Assembly: GCF_014805685.1 (NCBI RefSeq)
Contig: NC_060902.1
Coordinates: forward strand, 878,645-942,644
DNA from: Silurus meridionalis
Taxonomy: Eukaryota > Chordata > Actinopteri > Siluriformes > Siluridae
Length of the DNA stretch: 64,000 bases
Direction of reading: 5' to 3'
Shown here: positions 14,140 to 27,087 of the stretch, piece by piece
How the letters are laid out: each line of letters starts with the position of its first letter
How positions within the stretch are numbered: position 1 is the first letter of the stretch
The notes under the pieces: model-generated
What the model was told of the DNA's origin: nothing
Seen by the model: only the letters and a program-made list of their open reading frames with translations
The model's database searches: none
Translations under genes and position numbers: made by a program

Positions 14140-15280
14140 TAAATATCAGCCAGGTGACCATAATAAGTCAGACTCATAAAATATCAGTGTCACTGTATTA
14201 GATCCGGATCGCCTGAGCTGGCTTTTATGATCTGCAAATTACAATGTGGTGCTGCCGCAGTAAAAGTGTTTTTAAGGTTGGGGAGGAGGATGGGCTTGAT
14301 GTGCTTGCTGTGCTGGGCAACTGAGAGGCGCTTCTCCGCTTCATATGCTGTAGGACGAGTCAGGATCTTACTTTGTGATGGCTGGATTTTTTTTAAACAT
14401 TGCGAGGCGAGGGATGAAGCAACGCAGTGTATGGGGAAGAAGTAACTCGTATAAAAGGAACACAGAGACGCAGTGAAAGGTAAGATCTTGGGCAAAGACA
14501 CTGGCATTTTTTTTTGTCTTGGGCTGACACACTGGACTTCATGGCCGTTCATCACCGATGGGCACTTAATATTGATTATATCGTCTCATTGCTACGGTTT
14601 ATCGACAATTTTTGACGTCTGCTGTGGCGGGAAAATTAAAACATTGGGCTGTTTTATTTGCTCCGTCAGGGTGCACTAGGTTTGTTTTTTGCTTTTTTTT
14701 TGCAATTCGATTTATAGTAGGCGGTGCAGTTGATGGCTTGTAGAAGGAAAATGCTTCTCTTGATTGTCTTGCAGGTGATACTGATGTGTTTTGTGTCTTA
14801 ACGTTGTGATCCTTTAATGTAAATAAATGCAATTCTGTTTATTTTTTACAATCTACGACTGCAGAACTCATATATGAGAATATCCAGATGTTCAATGTTT
14901 TAATTAAATGTGTTTTTATAGCACTTGCATACACGCGTTGTTGCACACAAACTAATCAGTGACGGCATTTTAACGCTTTTGGCTGAAATTAAAAGAGAAT
15001 CATGGATGCACGGGTTGGTTGTGTTTTATGTTGACAGGTCTGTGCTATCTCTCTAGTAGAAGTGTTTTCTATTCCAATAAAATATATATCATTTAAGTAA
15101 TAGTTTACTTCATTCAGGAGATGATATTGTTAGATGGCATGAACTTAATTCGATTTTTGCTGGTGTATATTTGGTAAACAGACTTCTGGCTACAGCTTTG
15201 CATGTGAAAGAAGCTATCTAAGCCATGCTTATTTTAATTGTCTTTGTCTGAAAGTCGGTGACTGGAGAGCCCATCCCTTC
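14140..15280. other. Upstream region of mir-196, candidate conserved block
   Basis: About 14140-14480 is free of simple repeats, more balanced in composition than its flanks, and contains a TTTTATGATCTGC segment with a Cdx/posterior-Hox type TTTATG core. It ends in a TATA box (14450-14458), followed by GTAAGAT, a splice-donor-like sequence, at 14480. This fits a promoter for the primary miR-196 transcript or an alternative hoxc9 transcript. The ORFs here (for example 14190-14555 on the - strand) look accidental. Confidence 0.4.
14450..14458 (+). promoter_or_regulatory. TATA box, candidate pri-miR-196 promoter
   Basis: TATAAAAGG matches the TATA consensus. It lies about 850 bases upstream of the miR-196 hairpin on the same strand. 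It is the best TATA match noticed in this interval; no transcript evidence is available. Confidence 0.35.
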
Positions 15281-15372
15281 CAGCTGATGCGTGGTTTAGG
15301 TAGTTTCATGTTGTTGGGATTCAACTTCCTGCCTCGGCAACAAGAAACTGCCTTGATTACGTCAGTTCGCAT
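15281..15372 (+). ncRNA. mir196: mir-196 precursor hairpin
   Basis: The 5p arm at 15297-15318 matches the vertebrate miR-196a sequence exactly (it begins TAGGTAGTTTCATG and ends TTGTTGGG). The 3p arm at 15335-15356 begins CGGCAACAAG and is its hairpin partner. Outer stem bases CAGCTGATG at the 5' side pair toward TACGTCAG at the 3' side, as in the HOXC-linked human MIR196A2. The position just upstream of hoxc9 is the conserved one. miR-196 represses Hox mRNAs of groups 6-9 through ACTACCT seed sites; five such sites occur in the hoxc6 3' region of this window. Confidence 0.97.
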
Positions 15373-15413
15373 TCATCAAGGGCGTCCCTGACTAATTTAT
15401 TTCAAATTACCTA

Positions 15414-15414
<1 letters not shown>

Positions 15415-15454
<40 letters not shown>
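15415..15454. repeat. (CT)n microsatellite
   Basis: About 19 CT units starting 43 bases after the mir-196 precursor. Confidence 0.95.
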
Positions 15455-15458
<4 letters not shown>

Positions 15459-17749
15459 CGTCTCCTTCTTCCGGTAATGGCATTTGAAATAATCCACCGT
15501 CTCGCCTCGCCTCTGTTATCTACAGAAAACCCCTGCCTGTTCCCTTTGGTTTTATGTGTCAATAAAAGTCTTCAGTCAGTTAAATTGGGGCTGTAAAAGA
15601 GAAAAGGCGAGCTTGATGCCTCAAGGCATACAGATCTCGTTAGAGGAATTGATAGTTTTTTTTCTGTCTTTTTCTTTTTTAAGAATATTTATTTCATTAG
15701 TTATGCAACAGATTCCTCAGTGTAACGTGGCATTTATTCAGATATAAATACAAGTTTTAGAGTTTTTTTATCAGTTAACATTTCTGATGTCACTTATTTA
15801 TTTATTTTATTATTTTTATTTAAAATGGTAAATCGGTAAACTGCATTACTAATTATACTACAAATGTATTGCGTTATTCAATAACATTACTGTTTTAGCA
15901 ATATAACATATTGTTTCCTTATATAGAATTAAGGTGTGGGTATTAAAGTTTTTGCAACGCTTATTTGGAAAAAAAGAAGAAAATAATATATTTTTTAAGT
16001 ACAGATTGTTGTGCAGAAAAGCGCCCTGATATCTTTAGAATGATCTGGTCACATTATACTGAATATTATTACTATCTTACATAAACGGCCATACCTTACG
16101 TCAGTTGAAATTCTAATCAAATTTTCAAGCTACATAGAAATCCAATATCTTCCATACTTCTACAAGTCTGCTTTAATTACTAGTAAAATGATCAGTTCGT
16201 GTTTTGTCTGCTTTGTGGATTCTTTTCTCGCAGTAATCACTTTAATTTCAGTTTTCTCAATGTCGTCTGTTGTTTCGTTTTATTTGCTTCATATCTTTAC
16301 ATATGTGTAATTTATTGAAATATTGATTATCCTTTGTGCTCAGTATTGTCTCTGAACTCCCGGAACTGGCAGCAGCGTCTCACAGGCAACTCCTGTGTCA
16401 AAGTGAGGAATGGTTAAGGTTATGGTGAAAGGCGGTATGGACTTAGCGGCTGTAGTTCAGGACGGAATGTAAACATACTAAAGATTTCGTGTTAATTTTC
16501 TCCACATGCATTAATGTAATTTGGACGACAAACTATTACAGATTCGCAGATAATATATTACCATAAGTTTTTATACACTTAAGTTGCTATAGCACTCTGT
16601 AAAGAATTAAAACCATTGACGAACTGCGTTCATGAAAAAAAAAAAAAAAACATTTATACGTAGAACTCTTATTCTTAGAATCTTTAGTAGAGCCTTCGGG
16701 GTGTTTATGAGTAATATTTCATTTGCACTCAATTAAATCAACGAATAAACATCGACAGCAGCTGCACGTTATGAATTCTACAATCTTACTATCTTACAAT
16801 CTTACTACTTACTAAAAGACGTTAATGTCAAATGAACACCATGTCAAAAATGTTCTTGAACGTTTGTAAACTAAAAAAATGCAGCTGACATTTGCATTGC
16901 GTTTTATTTAATATAGCCAAAATTGATTCTCTTTGCAGTTACGCTACTTTTCGTGCATGGCACCAAGACAGTAGGTTTTAAAACTCAAGTACCTAACACC
17001 AAGCGAGACAAATTGCATCATATACTACCATGCTGCTTGTAGAGCTAAATTTGTTTCCTGTAAATAAAGTGAATGTAAACGATAAACATTATTAATAAAA
17101 ACTAATAGGATTAAAATAAATTACTTTTCCTGCACGGAAAGCAAAAAGAGCTATAAACGATAAAGTCTTCATTCAAATTCAATCAGCTGACCGTTTAAAA
17201 TAGTTTTAATAGTTATAATAAAAGTAAAATAGAATAGTTCACATAAGTCTTCACAAAAAAAGACTTAAACCACTGCTTAAATATATCTGTGAGAAACCCT
17301 AAACTTGCTCCACCACGAGACAGGAGTCTGCTTGTCTGTTATACTGCAGTTGGCTTCTTTAAAAATAAATGAAGAGGTAAAAACACTGCAGCATTTGTTT
17401 TCACAGAATTCATCTTCGGCACGTGTGTAATACAACAGGAGATCATTGGAAATCATTTTACATGTATTGCACATGTGTAAAAAACAAATAAATAAAATAA
17501 CAACAATTTTAACCTCACAGATTTGAGCATGTACTTTATATAAATGTTTCCCAACTGATATTTTAACAAAAACAATCATGCAATCAAACTGTTATGAAAA
17601 TGCAGATATTATGAATTTCATTCAGCCAAATCTTATACACAAACCAGAACTATGAAGAGAAGAAAAAAACTGTTTAATCCACACGAGCCGAAGCCTGATT
17701 AGAGATCATTAAAAAAACATTAAAAATATTTTCTTTTAAACGCGACACC

Positions 17750-17753
<4 letters not shown>

Positions 17754-17815
<62 letters not shown>

Positions 17816-17816
17816 C

Positions 17817-17855
<39 letters not shown>

Positions 17856-17856
17856 C

Positions 17857-17895
<39 letters not shown>

Positions 17896-17896
17896 C

Positions 17897-17930
<34 letters not shown>
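17754..17930. repeat. Compound (CA)n array with ATCTATA spacers
   Basis: Four CA runs separated by three identical short spacers (CACATCTATACAC), so the array grew by duplication of a larger unit of about 43-60 bases as well as by slippage. Confidence 0.95.
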
Positions 17931-17931
<1 letters not shown>

Positions 17932-19407
17932 GCTTGTATGCATTTTTATCACATTGGCGCTAAAATATTTACCTGAAGGCATGAAGGAACTTTGTTTAAC
18001 TTTGCAGTTTTTCAGTCCTCCTGCTCTGTGATCTACAAAACCGAATGGCTTCTAAAGGTTTAGCTTAGCAGTGTAAACGATTTGAGTTTAAACCAGAGAT
18101 AAAGTTATAGGTTATACTAATTACCGTTATTCTAGCTATGTACAGCTAACCTTAATTTACTAGCGTGATATTTAAAATAAATAAACCATACAGGATTTTT
18201 ATATATTTTTAAAGCCTACTTTATATTTTCTATTGACAAAAAAAAAAGAAGTATCGTGGAGAAATAGAAGATTTTTTTAATTGCTTTAATTAAGCAGTAA
18301 TTTTTGTTGTTATAATTTTCAACACAGTTTTAATAAATTAAATGTTCGCAATTAACTTTACTGATGCACTCTACATGTAGATATTTGAAAGAATCCAGGG
18401 GCAAACGTTACTTATTTTTTTATACCTGACTTTCAACGAAGCATTAAATGAAATATCGCTTTTAGTTTTTTGGGAAAATGTTGTGCTTCACATCCGAGAT
18501 CAATTCTATTTATTTGTAAAAAGCTGGCAATATAAACACAAATTTAATCTCTAAATATAGTGATGTGGATAAAATCTTCATTACTTTTTTAGCTGTTGCT
18601 GTTCTGAAAACGCAAAACAAAACAAAAAAAGACTGAAATGCAAGTTGTTTAAAGAGACCGAGTGTTTAAAATGATTAAAGTCTTTAGCATGATTAAGATA
18701 TTTAGCAGTTCGAGACACGGGGCACGAGCTCAGGACTAAACTCCGAGAGTTTTAATGTTAATTTAGCAGTTTATTGTCCTGTGGATTTTGTTGCTTTAAC
18801 TGTAAGTCGCGCGTTTCATGCGTTTCAAGTTCATGCTGCGCATTTTATTTATTTTGTGTTTTATGATTTTACTACATCCTGCTCTGGCTATGACTTGTTT
18901 AATCAACGACTCCATGCCCGGATACAGTGCACTGTTGTAAAGTAATACTTTGCTTAGCATTTTAGTTTTAATGAACCATGTTGCAAAAATGTGACTAAAA
19001 TAATATCAAAGCGACAACATAAAATAGTGGTTGAGGAAAATGACGAACCCTGGTGGCTTTTGCTAGAACCCTGACTAGGGCGGTGGGGGGTGGTTCGGGG
19101 GATTTCGATTACAGTTCGTATTAGTAACTTTCGTCATATTAAATAAATCCGGTTTGATAAAACTGTTTGATTATTGTTGCCATAATGAGTCACTATAGTG
19201 CGTGTAAAAAATAAGACCGAACAAACCGACTGTCCAAATAGTTCCACAGTGTGGATTCTTTTTCTCCTCACGTGTTCAATGTCAACCAATGGCTGTAAAG
19301 AAGACGAGAGAGGAATATTTACCTGTATTGACTGTACCACTAAACACAAACATACATTGCACTACATATTAATCCAAATCCATGCTTAGGAGGCTGAGAA
19401 CGTCGTC

Positions 19408-19879
19408 ATGGCAGCGAACTATTTTGTAAATTCACTGATAAACAAAGAACCTCAAAGTGTGTTCAAGACCAGCGCGCAATTCACAGACATGTGTACATCG
19501 CCATTTTTATCAGCAGACTCTTCACCCATTTCTTCGTGCAGTTTGGAATCCAAAAATGCCGTCTTCACGTCGCTGTGGGATCCTTTATGTTTACAAAACC
19601 CCGTCTTTTTTACTAAATATCTGGGCACTGGAGCAGACTTGAGGTTTTTACAACCGTGGATTGAATCTGCAGTGAGCAGCAGAAATGAGTTTAAATCTGA
19701 TGACTTCTCAGAAAATTCGGGTTATTTCTATAAACCATCGACCCCCACAAAGACTCAGCAGATCAACTCTTCTCCACTCAACCCCGGGAAGACTAAAGCA
19801 GACAAACCTGGAGTAGATCCCAGTAAGTTTCCCACTTTACAATTAATTTGCAAATACTGAAAGTGGATTTATTTACTGC

Positions 19880-19934
<55 letters not shown>

Positions 19935-20350
19935 TTGATGCGTTTTAAGGCTAATTATATATGAGACATATGGGCCATGTTCACTTAGGTGTTAGAAAGT
20001 TATATGTAGAAATGACATTATTAGATCGAATTAAAACTGTTTTTACTGGTTAGATGTTGCAACACTGAATAAAATAATAATAATGCAGGGTGAGTTTGAT
20101 AATAAAAATATTTACAAACTTTAAGACAGGATGAATTAAAACTTGGCTCGAATAAATGAAATAAATTAGATACATTTTTGGATGCAATTATTTTGGTCGA
20201 AATCATTTAGAATGCACTCAACATTCAATCCAGTTTACAAAGTGTATAAAATATAAATACTATGTAGTAAACTAAATATGAAACATTAATGTGTCCATAA
20301 CTGTGTAACTTTACAATCAAATCAGATATATATTAGTTTAGTAAGGAAAG

Positions 20351-20440
<90 letters not shown>

Positions 20441-20679
20441 CATCATGCAGAAGATTCTAATGCACTGAGGTTAATCTGACACTTTGAAAGGCGATACATG
20501 GGGATTGAGTTGTCAGCTATGTGCAGTTCATATTTATATATTAAAGTGTTTCCACACAGGATTTAACTTTAATAAACACGAGCTATGAGGAGGTTATAAA
20601 ATCCATAGTGGAGGAGAGTAGAAAAAATACATCAGACACTTCTTGCGAAATGTTAAAGAAAATTCAATCAAAATCATCT

Positions 20680-20716
<37 letters not shown>

Positions 20717-21305
20717 GTATCAGTACAATTTATATTTTTATTGTTCTTTCATAACAATTAAAAGTCTTAACAGGCGGATTTAAAAGCCTATTAAGAACAT
20801 TCTTGTTTTTATGAGATATATATATATATATAAATTATACATTTTTTTGTCGTCTATTGCGGTTTAAACACAAATTGACTTGCTAATGAAAGGATTTAGA
20901 GTAAAAGTAGTTTTTTAAATAATCAGCCTATTTTTGATTGTGTAAATAATTAAAGAATACATTTAAAATTGATCTTAACTCATGGACATCAGACAAAGGC
21001 AGAAAGGGAGTGAGTTTAAAAACAGCAGGATAATAATGATTTATTTGTTATGAATTATTTCTCCAGATAACCCCGTGGTCAGTTGGATAAGTGCAAAGTC
21101 GACAAGAAAGAAGCGTTGTCCTTACACTAAATATCAGATTTTAGAGCTGGAAAAGGAATTCTTGTTCAGCATGTACCTGACCCGGGACCGTCGCTATGAG
21201 ATGGCACGCGACCTCGTTCTCACGGAGCGACAAGTCAAAATTTGGTTTCAAAATCGGCGAATGAAAATGAAGAAAATGAACACAGACATGTTTCAATGCA
21301 ACTAG
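19408..21305 (+). CDS. hoxc9: Homeobox protein Hox-C9 (two exons, divergent)
   Basis: AbdB-class Hox transcription factor of paralogue group 9. Exon 1 is 19408-19822 and exon 2 is 21067-21305; the phase-1 join (A|AT) gives 217 residues, clearly shorter than human HOXC9 (260). The start is supported by ANYFVNSLI, the group-9 N-terminal motif, and by the block [13 protein letters not shown] (compare GADTRYMRTWLEP). The Trp of the degenerate PBX-binding motif is in VVSWISAKS, about residue 145. The homeodomain is residues 151-210: [13 protein letters not shown] and [13 protein letters not shown] fix group 9 and YTKYQ favours C9 or D9. It differs from human HOXC9 at homeodomain positions 13, 23, 34, 37 and 39. 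Donor CA|GTAAGT, acceptor CTCCAG. A possible polyadenylation signal is at 21380. The intron carries CA, GATA and AT repeats. It lies 4 kb downstream of mir-196. Confidence 0.95.
19883..19933. repeat. (CA)n microsatellite in hoxc9 intron
   Basis: About 25 units, starting 60 bases after the exon 1 splice donor. A second CA run lies at 20682-20714. Confidence 0.95.
20350..20440. repeat. (GATA)n microsatellite in hoxc9 intron
   Basis: About 22 perfect tetranucleotide units. Confidence 0.96.
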
Positions 21306-21639
21306 TGACTAATGAAAACATTTTTTAACCAAGACTTTAATTAAACCGAATAATATCATATTAAATAACCCTTTATTGTAATAAATATTATGCTTCCAAA
21401 AATTATAACATTCTATTAACTTTATAATGCGAAAAATTTAACATTTTACTTCCCCATTTTGTTTTTCTTTTTAATTGTACAGATACAATGTGTTATTAAA
21501 GAACCATCTGTGTTAAAGTTAAATCATTCTTATATCTTTGCAATGTTGTATTAAATCTGTTCTTCCGCTGAGGACGAAAACAAGTGGAGTAAAGTGTCGA
21601 AACTCTGCAGCTTTTTTTACACTGAAAACAGCATCAACA

Positions 21640-21674
21640 TCTATCTATCTATCCATCTATCCATCTATCCATCC

Positions 21675-21770
<96 letters not shown>

Positions 21771-21771
21771 C
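21640..21771. repeat. (CTAT)n microsatellite
   Basis: About 32 tetranucleotide units with some CCAT variants at the left end, about 340 bases after the hoxc9 stop codon. Confidence 0.96.
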
Positions 21772-22439
21772 TGCATTCTTTCCGTCGACGTGTGCCCTTT
21801 GCCCGGAGAAAAAAAGCAAGAAGAAATATTTTTATTTTGGTCAGTAATGGCAGGATGTAAAGAGATGTTAAAGCTGTATCTTGTCAGAACCTTCCGTTCG
21901 GAGCAATGCAACTTTACGACCCTGATTCGGAAGCGCTGTTTGTCTCGGGGGGTCAAACAAAACAAAACGGAACTGGCTAGACGTCTGGCCTAAATTACTT
22001 TATTGTTTTTATTGGAGGCGACACGGAGGATGGTTACAATGGGGTTATTGCACTTGTTTTTAGTCCACGAAAATCTCGTCCATACTGTTTTCCTTTATCA
22101 CACTCCTGAAGAAGGGGGTCCAAATGTCTAAATCTGTGCCTTTTCCCAGGGTGAGTGCGATTCTACAACATATACACGCTCAAGGTTTAATTATTTATCA
22201 ATCTTTTTGTTGTATATATTAAAATAGCTTAAAATACAATTTCTCTCAGTGCAGTTAATGGTAACTTTCTTGAAATTTCGAGTCGTTACGGATCTGTTTT
22301 TGTAAGTTACTGACGAATATCGCTTAATTAATGTTCAGTGCTTTAAAAATGTATAAATAAGTTCATCTGAAAACGTGAGGCACGTAAGAAACCTTAAAAA
22401 TTACTTATACTGGGACGAGCCGCTAGAAAATAAGCAAAC

Positions 22440-22540
<101 letters not shown>

Positions 22541-22857
22541 TAATAAATATATTCTACTAAAGCAAAACATCAAGAGAAATCAACAAATATGAAAACATTA
22601 TTGATGAATAATTCGTTGTAATTATTTGAACAATAAAAAAATAAAAGTAGGAATTAAAGAATAATCAATGTAATCAATACATTTACAGTGTGTGACTGTG
22701 TGTACGTGTTAATACCAGGCACGCGACATACTTTTGTTCGGTGTAACACTGATTTTAAAATGTTGTTTATATCAAATAAAGTATTAAAATAAACACACGT
22801 CTATATAATAAGATAAATAGGAGGCTACTGAGACTGCGCAAGCAGTAAATAGAATGA

Positions 22858-22872
22858 CCAATAGATGTCGCT
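22858..22872 (+). promoter_or_regulatory. CTCF-like motif
   Basis: CCAATAGATGTCGCT matches 13 of 15 positions of a CTCF-type core (CCACTAGATGGCGCT). It lies 1.5 kb downstream of hoxc9. Factor binding is inferred from the motif alone. Confidence 0.4.
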
Positions 22873-24091
22873 GTTTATCCATGTTTTAACAATTCGATGC
22901 CACAAAGGTCGAGTAGTGAATATGAAGCGAGCTGAAGATCCAATATTTTGAAACACGAAAATATAGAAATGGTTTCGGTTTTTATAAAGTGCACAACTAT
23001 TTTATTTAGGTAAAACAAAAACATGAAAACTACATGTATTCTGTATTTTATTATATTCTGTCTATCCTTTTAGACCTCACAATAATTTAAAGTCTTTAAA
23101 ATGTAAGTTATCTTTATCCGTATGTATTTCGCAAATTTCTTAAAAAACAAAACAAAAAAAACCCTACAAAGTAATGACGTTCTAGAGGTTTTTTTTTATT
23201 TATTCCCTTAACCTTTACCTGTCATAAGAGTTTTGAGCATTGGGAAGGTTCTCAGGCTCCATGTTCTGTGGTTTGTCTTTTTTATTAGACGAGAGTTTTT
23301 TACATTTAGGAATTTTAAATATATCCTAAAATAGATATTGTAATATATATTCGTGTTAAAAAAGAGTCTGGGTCAGAACAGTGCATCAGAACAACGTAAA
23401 TGAATGAACACAACAGGAAATCAAGATTATTGCTTGCAATAAAAACGTATTTCTGTTTGTCAGTAATGAAATGAGAATGTAAAGATCACTATGTTGCTCT
23501 GTTGTTGATGAACGCTGAAGAAAATGTATAAATCTGTAAAGAGAAGAACATCGCGAAATATTCAACAAAAAAAAAACATATGAACACATGAAATATTTTG
23601 CTATTAACTGCGGGCTTATTACAAGAATAGTCCGTGAGAACGTTTCATTCTTCTTAGGTTTGTGTATGAGCTGTCCACGACTCCACAAATCTCATCCACT
23701 CGTTCTTCTTCCGTCTCGCCAGCACGAGCTCGGGAAGATCAGTCACACTGACACCAGGACGTGTAAGAAAGATATCGCAAGATTATCGATATGGAGAACA
23801 CACACATGCACAGACCCCTGTGACGAATATTCAACTATTTAGTTACATATCAGCACATGATTATGTTCTTCTATTGTTCTTGGTACAAACACAAGCATCT
23901 ATTATAAAGATTTGACAGTCGCAGCATGATCATTTGCAAGGAAAGAAAATAATAATAAGTCACACAAACTAGATACATTTCTCCTGTTAGAATAACAGAA
24001 TAAGTGATGTGGAATATTAACTAACAATACATGGCTGTTTTTAATATTTATTGCAATAAATAATCAGTTAATTCTACAATGCTTTTACTAT

Positions 24092-24092
<1 letters not shown>

Positions 24093-24184
<92 letters not shown>

Positions 24185-24188
24185 GGAC

Positions 24189-24259
<71 letters not shown>

Positions 24260-24260
24260 C

Positions 24261-24331
<71 letters not shown>
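24093..24331. repeat. Long (GATA)n array
   Basis: About 60 units over 240 bases with only two variant units (GATGGACA near 24181 and GACA near 24258). It is the longest tetranucleotide array in the window. Confidence 0.97.
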
Positions 24332-24332
<1 letters not shown>

Positions 24333-25699
24333 TTAAAACATTAAATATAAAACATATGCATACATATCTAAAGTGTAGTTTAAAGTGTAATTACTACATT
24401 AAATATAATTTATATTTACTGATTTACAAACTAAGAAATCGGCCTTTGCACAATTTGTCATTTTCACCAGTTAAATATGACAATGGTCCATTCCACCTTT
24501 CAAACGAAATAGGAATCATAATATAAGTAAAAACAATAAAAAAATAAAACTTCTTTTACCTGCACAAATGGGTTTTACTTCACTAGTGAACTTCAGGAAG
24601 TTTTCCTTCCACGCTGAAGTGGCATTTGTTTGAGATGTTTTTCCATTCTTCAGATCTTTGAACTTTTATGCCAGTGAATGAAACGCCCTGAAAAGGTTGT
24701 AAAAGCCTGTAAACTTTATTGGTGGACAATAAACTAATTAACGTCTATAAAGGGAAAAAACGATATCTTTTTTAGCTCCAGTTTGAGTCCCTACATTTCA
24801 ACAAGCTAATAAGCGCTGAGATTATCATCATCTGACTATTCTCATAACGCTACTACAGAGAATGTCTAAAATTATTATATTATTTATACAGGTTACTGAA
24901 AAAAAACCCATAATATCAGGAATTGAAATATATATAATAACTATTATTGTATTTTTTATTATGTAATAAGTGATTATTTATTAATTACCTTTTCGTTGTC
25001 CCATTTGTCCCATTAAGGTAATAGTTCTGTTTCTTTGGTTTTAAATTAATATATTATATAACTCAGAGTTTGACTATAGACATGCCCCGAATTGTTACAT
25101 TTCATTGTATACTTAGGGGAACTCATCCGTCTTCAAAAATAGAAATTGAACCTGGTCTTAAAAATTAGTAAAATAAAAAAAAATTAAACACGACAAAATT
25201 TTTTTTTCCAAACATTCAATTAAGTAAAAAAAAAGTTAAAAACACAGAGGGTTTAATAATAAATAAAATCTTATAAAAATCGAGAATTTAGAGCTTTATT
25301 AGAAAAATCTTCATCAGTACCGAATATTTCAATCAACTTATCAGCTAGATAAATTAGATTCCTTTTTTATTCAGTAATGTAACTGAGGTCATTTCTGATA
25401 TATTCTGACATTTATTTCTGTTTTTTAGAAACGGATCATCCAAATACTACTCCTATATTAGCAATATATTAGTTCTTGTACGAGCTTTTCATGGTAAACA
25501 GAGCTGGATGTGCAGTGTGTGTACTGAGCTGAGGATTTGAGAGTTAAGTGTGGAGAAGAGTTGAGAAGGTAATGAGCTGAGTGAAGCGCTGAACATGTAG
25601 AGATCTGCGTATATGAGCTGCGAGCTCAGGGAACAGCTCAGGGTTGGAAGGGGGAGAAACACATTCCTGGATGTTTGGTGGTAAATTTACAGCTAAAGT

Positions 25700-26078
25700 A
25701 ATAAAAACTTTACGACTGAACTAAGCAAGGGATTGGGTAGGGCTTGTCACGTGACCTACTCTCCGTGAACATGAACTTTATGCTGTTGGCGTTTGGTTTG
25801 GTGACTCAGATTCACTCTCAATCTCTAAAAGAGGAGCATGCAGTGGTTATTGGAGCTTAATTTTAATCAATCAAGGGGAACAATTATAAATTGGGCTAGT
25901 TTAGGTTTTCCCTCATTTCATCCTCAGATTTAGCCTGAAGAGCTAGCCTCGTTTACTGATCAAGGTTTGTGGTACACAGAATTTCCAGCACTGGCTCTTA
26001 TTAAATCAGAGTCGATGAAAGACGGAATATCTGGATAAAATGACTTCATTTGGATCGATGTTGAGCTCGTGAGTGTTG
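25700..26078 (+). promoter_or_regulatory. Candidate promoter and non-coding first exon upstream of hoxc6
   Basis: A repeat-free block containing a CACGTG E-box (GTCACGTGACC near 25750), an ATTGG (reverse CCAAT) element, TAATCAATCAA homeodomain-type sites and a TATAAA at 25885-25890. About 190 bases later a strong splice-donor sequence, G|GTGAGT, occurs at 26078/26079. In human, HOXC6, HOXC5 and HOXC4 are partly transcribed as a unit from a promoter upstream of HOXC6 with a shared non-coding first exon; this block has the right position and composition. It could instead be the surviving promoter of the lost hoxc8. Both readings are inference. Confidence 0.35.
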
Positions 26079-26432
26079 GTGAGTCACCATTCGGATTTTT
26101 TATGCTTTACTGAATGCAACGCTTTTCAATACGGACTCACACAGTGTGTATGTTTGTCATCTATATATTAATTTATTTTATTTTAACAAGCAATTGTATA
26201 TGTAAATAATGTAAATAAAGTAAAAAGAAAAAAGAAAGAAGCTTTACATTTATGCGGAATTTACGTAATTAAATATCAAATACTAAACGTGCACCCAGAG
26301 CTTTTCCATGTGTTTGGTTTTGATAATGCAGCTTTTTATAATACTATATATTTAATATATATTATATATACACAGTAGTAAAACACGATCGACACAAGCG
26401 TGATGAAATAATAACAAGTGTACTGAATAATT

Positions 26433-26433
26433 G

Positions 26434-26484
<51 letters not shown>
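26433..26484. repeat. (TTG)n microsatellite
   Basis: About 17 perfect trinucleotide units. Confidence 0.95.
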
Positions 26485-26486
<2 letters not shown>

Positions 26487-27073
26487 TCACAAGGAACTAT
26501 GCATTATGAAATTCGACATATGACATTTGAAGCGATTCGCTTTACTTCTTGAAGCTATTTCCTGTACCACATAAAAACAAACAAAAATACTGGACAAACT
26601 GGGATCACATATTTTTGTTGCCACATCTTTTGGTGTCAGATCTTTATTTTTAAATATATAAAAATATAAACAGATAAATCTTCAACACTGACCACAAACA
26701 CAAGGCTTGAGTTGATGTTTGCTCTCTAGAGGAATCAGAAAAGCGTCTTTGTGTGAGATTCATTAAGATGTTTCTCATTTTAGAACCATTTTACACGTAA
26801 AATAATAATCTACAGACACTGAACAACTCACGAATCTTAAAGAAATGCTCTTCTCCGGTCTCCGATAGTGTCAAAAGAATGATGTTTATAGTTGAGAAAA
26901 TGATCACTTTAATATTCCGATGATTCACCGACAACATTTAAAAACTAATTTTATTTCATTCATTGTTTTTAATTCATAAATTTGACCTGGTTGGAGTTAA
27001 TCGAATATCGGTGTATTTTGTCAACAGACCCCAGACACTGGAAGCATCGCCCATGTTAGTAAAAGAAAATAAT

Positions 27074-27087
27074 GCTGCCATCTAGTG
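27074..27087 (-). promoter_or_regulatory. CTCF-like motif
   Basis: On the - strand it reads CACTAGATGGCAGC, a near-consensus CTCF core. It faces the + strand motif at 22858. Confidence 0.45.

Larger units (their letters stand above)
15373..19407. other. mir-196 to hoxc9 intergenic DNA and hoxc9 5' region
   Basis: No coding exon recognised. It contains (CT)n at 15415-15454 directly after mir-196, a poly-A run near 16635-16650 and a long compound CA array at 17754-17930. The last 350 bases before hoxc9 include a CCAAT box (CAACCAATGG near 19285) and G-rich DNA at 19078-19100, a likely promoter and 5' UTR. The remainder is AT-rich with no feature I can identify. Confidence 0.6.

Noticed and set aside
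14190..14832. ORFs of 68-121 residues on both strands around the TATA box
   Set aside because: Overlapping on both strands with no family resemblance; the region is better explained as regulatory DNA.
24093..24331. Regular GATA array considered as a structured array
   Set aside because: Simple tetranucleotide slippage repeat without spacers.
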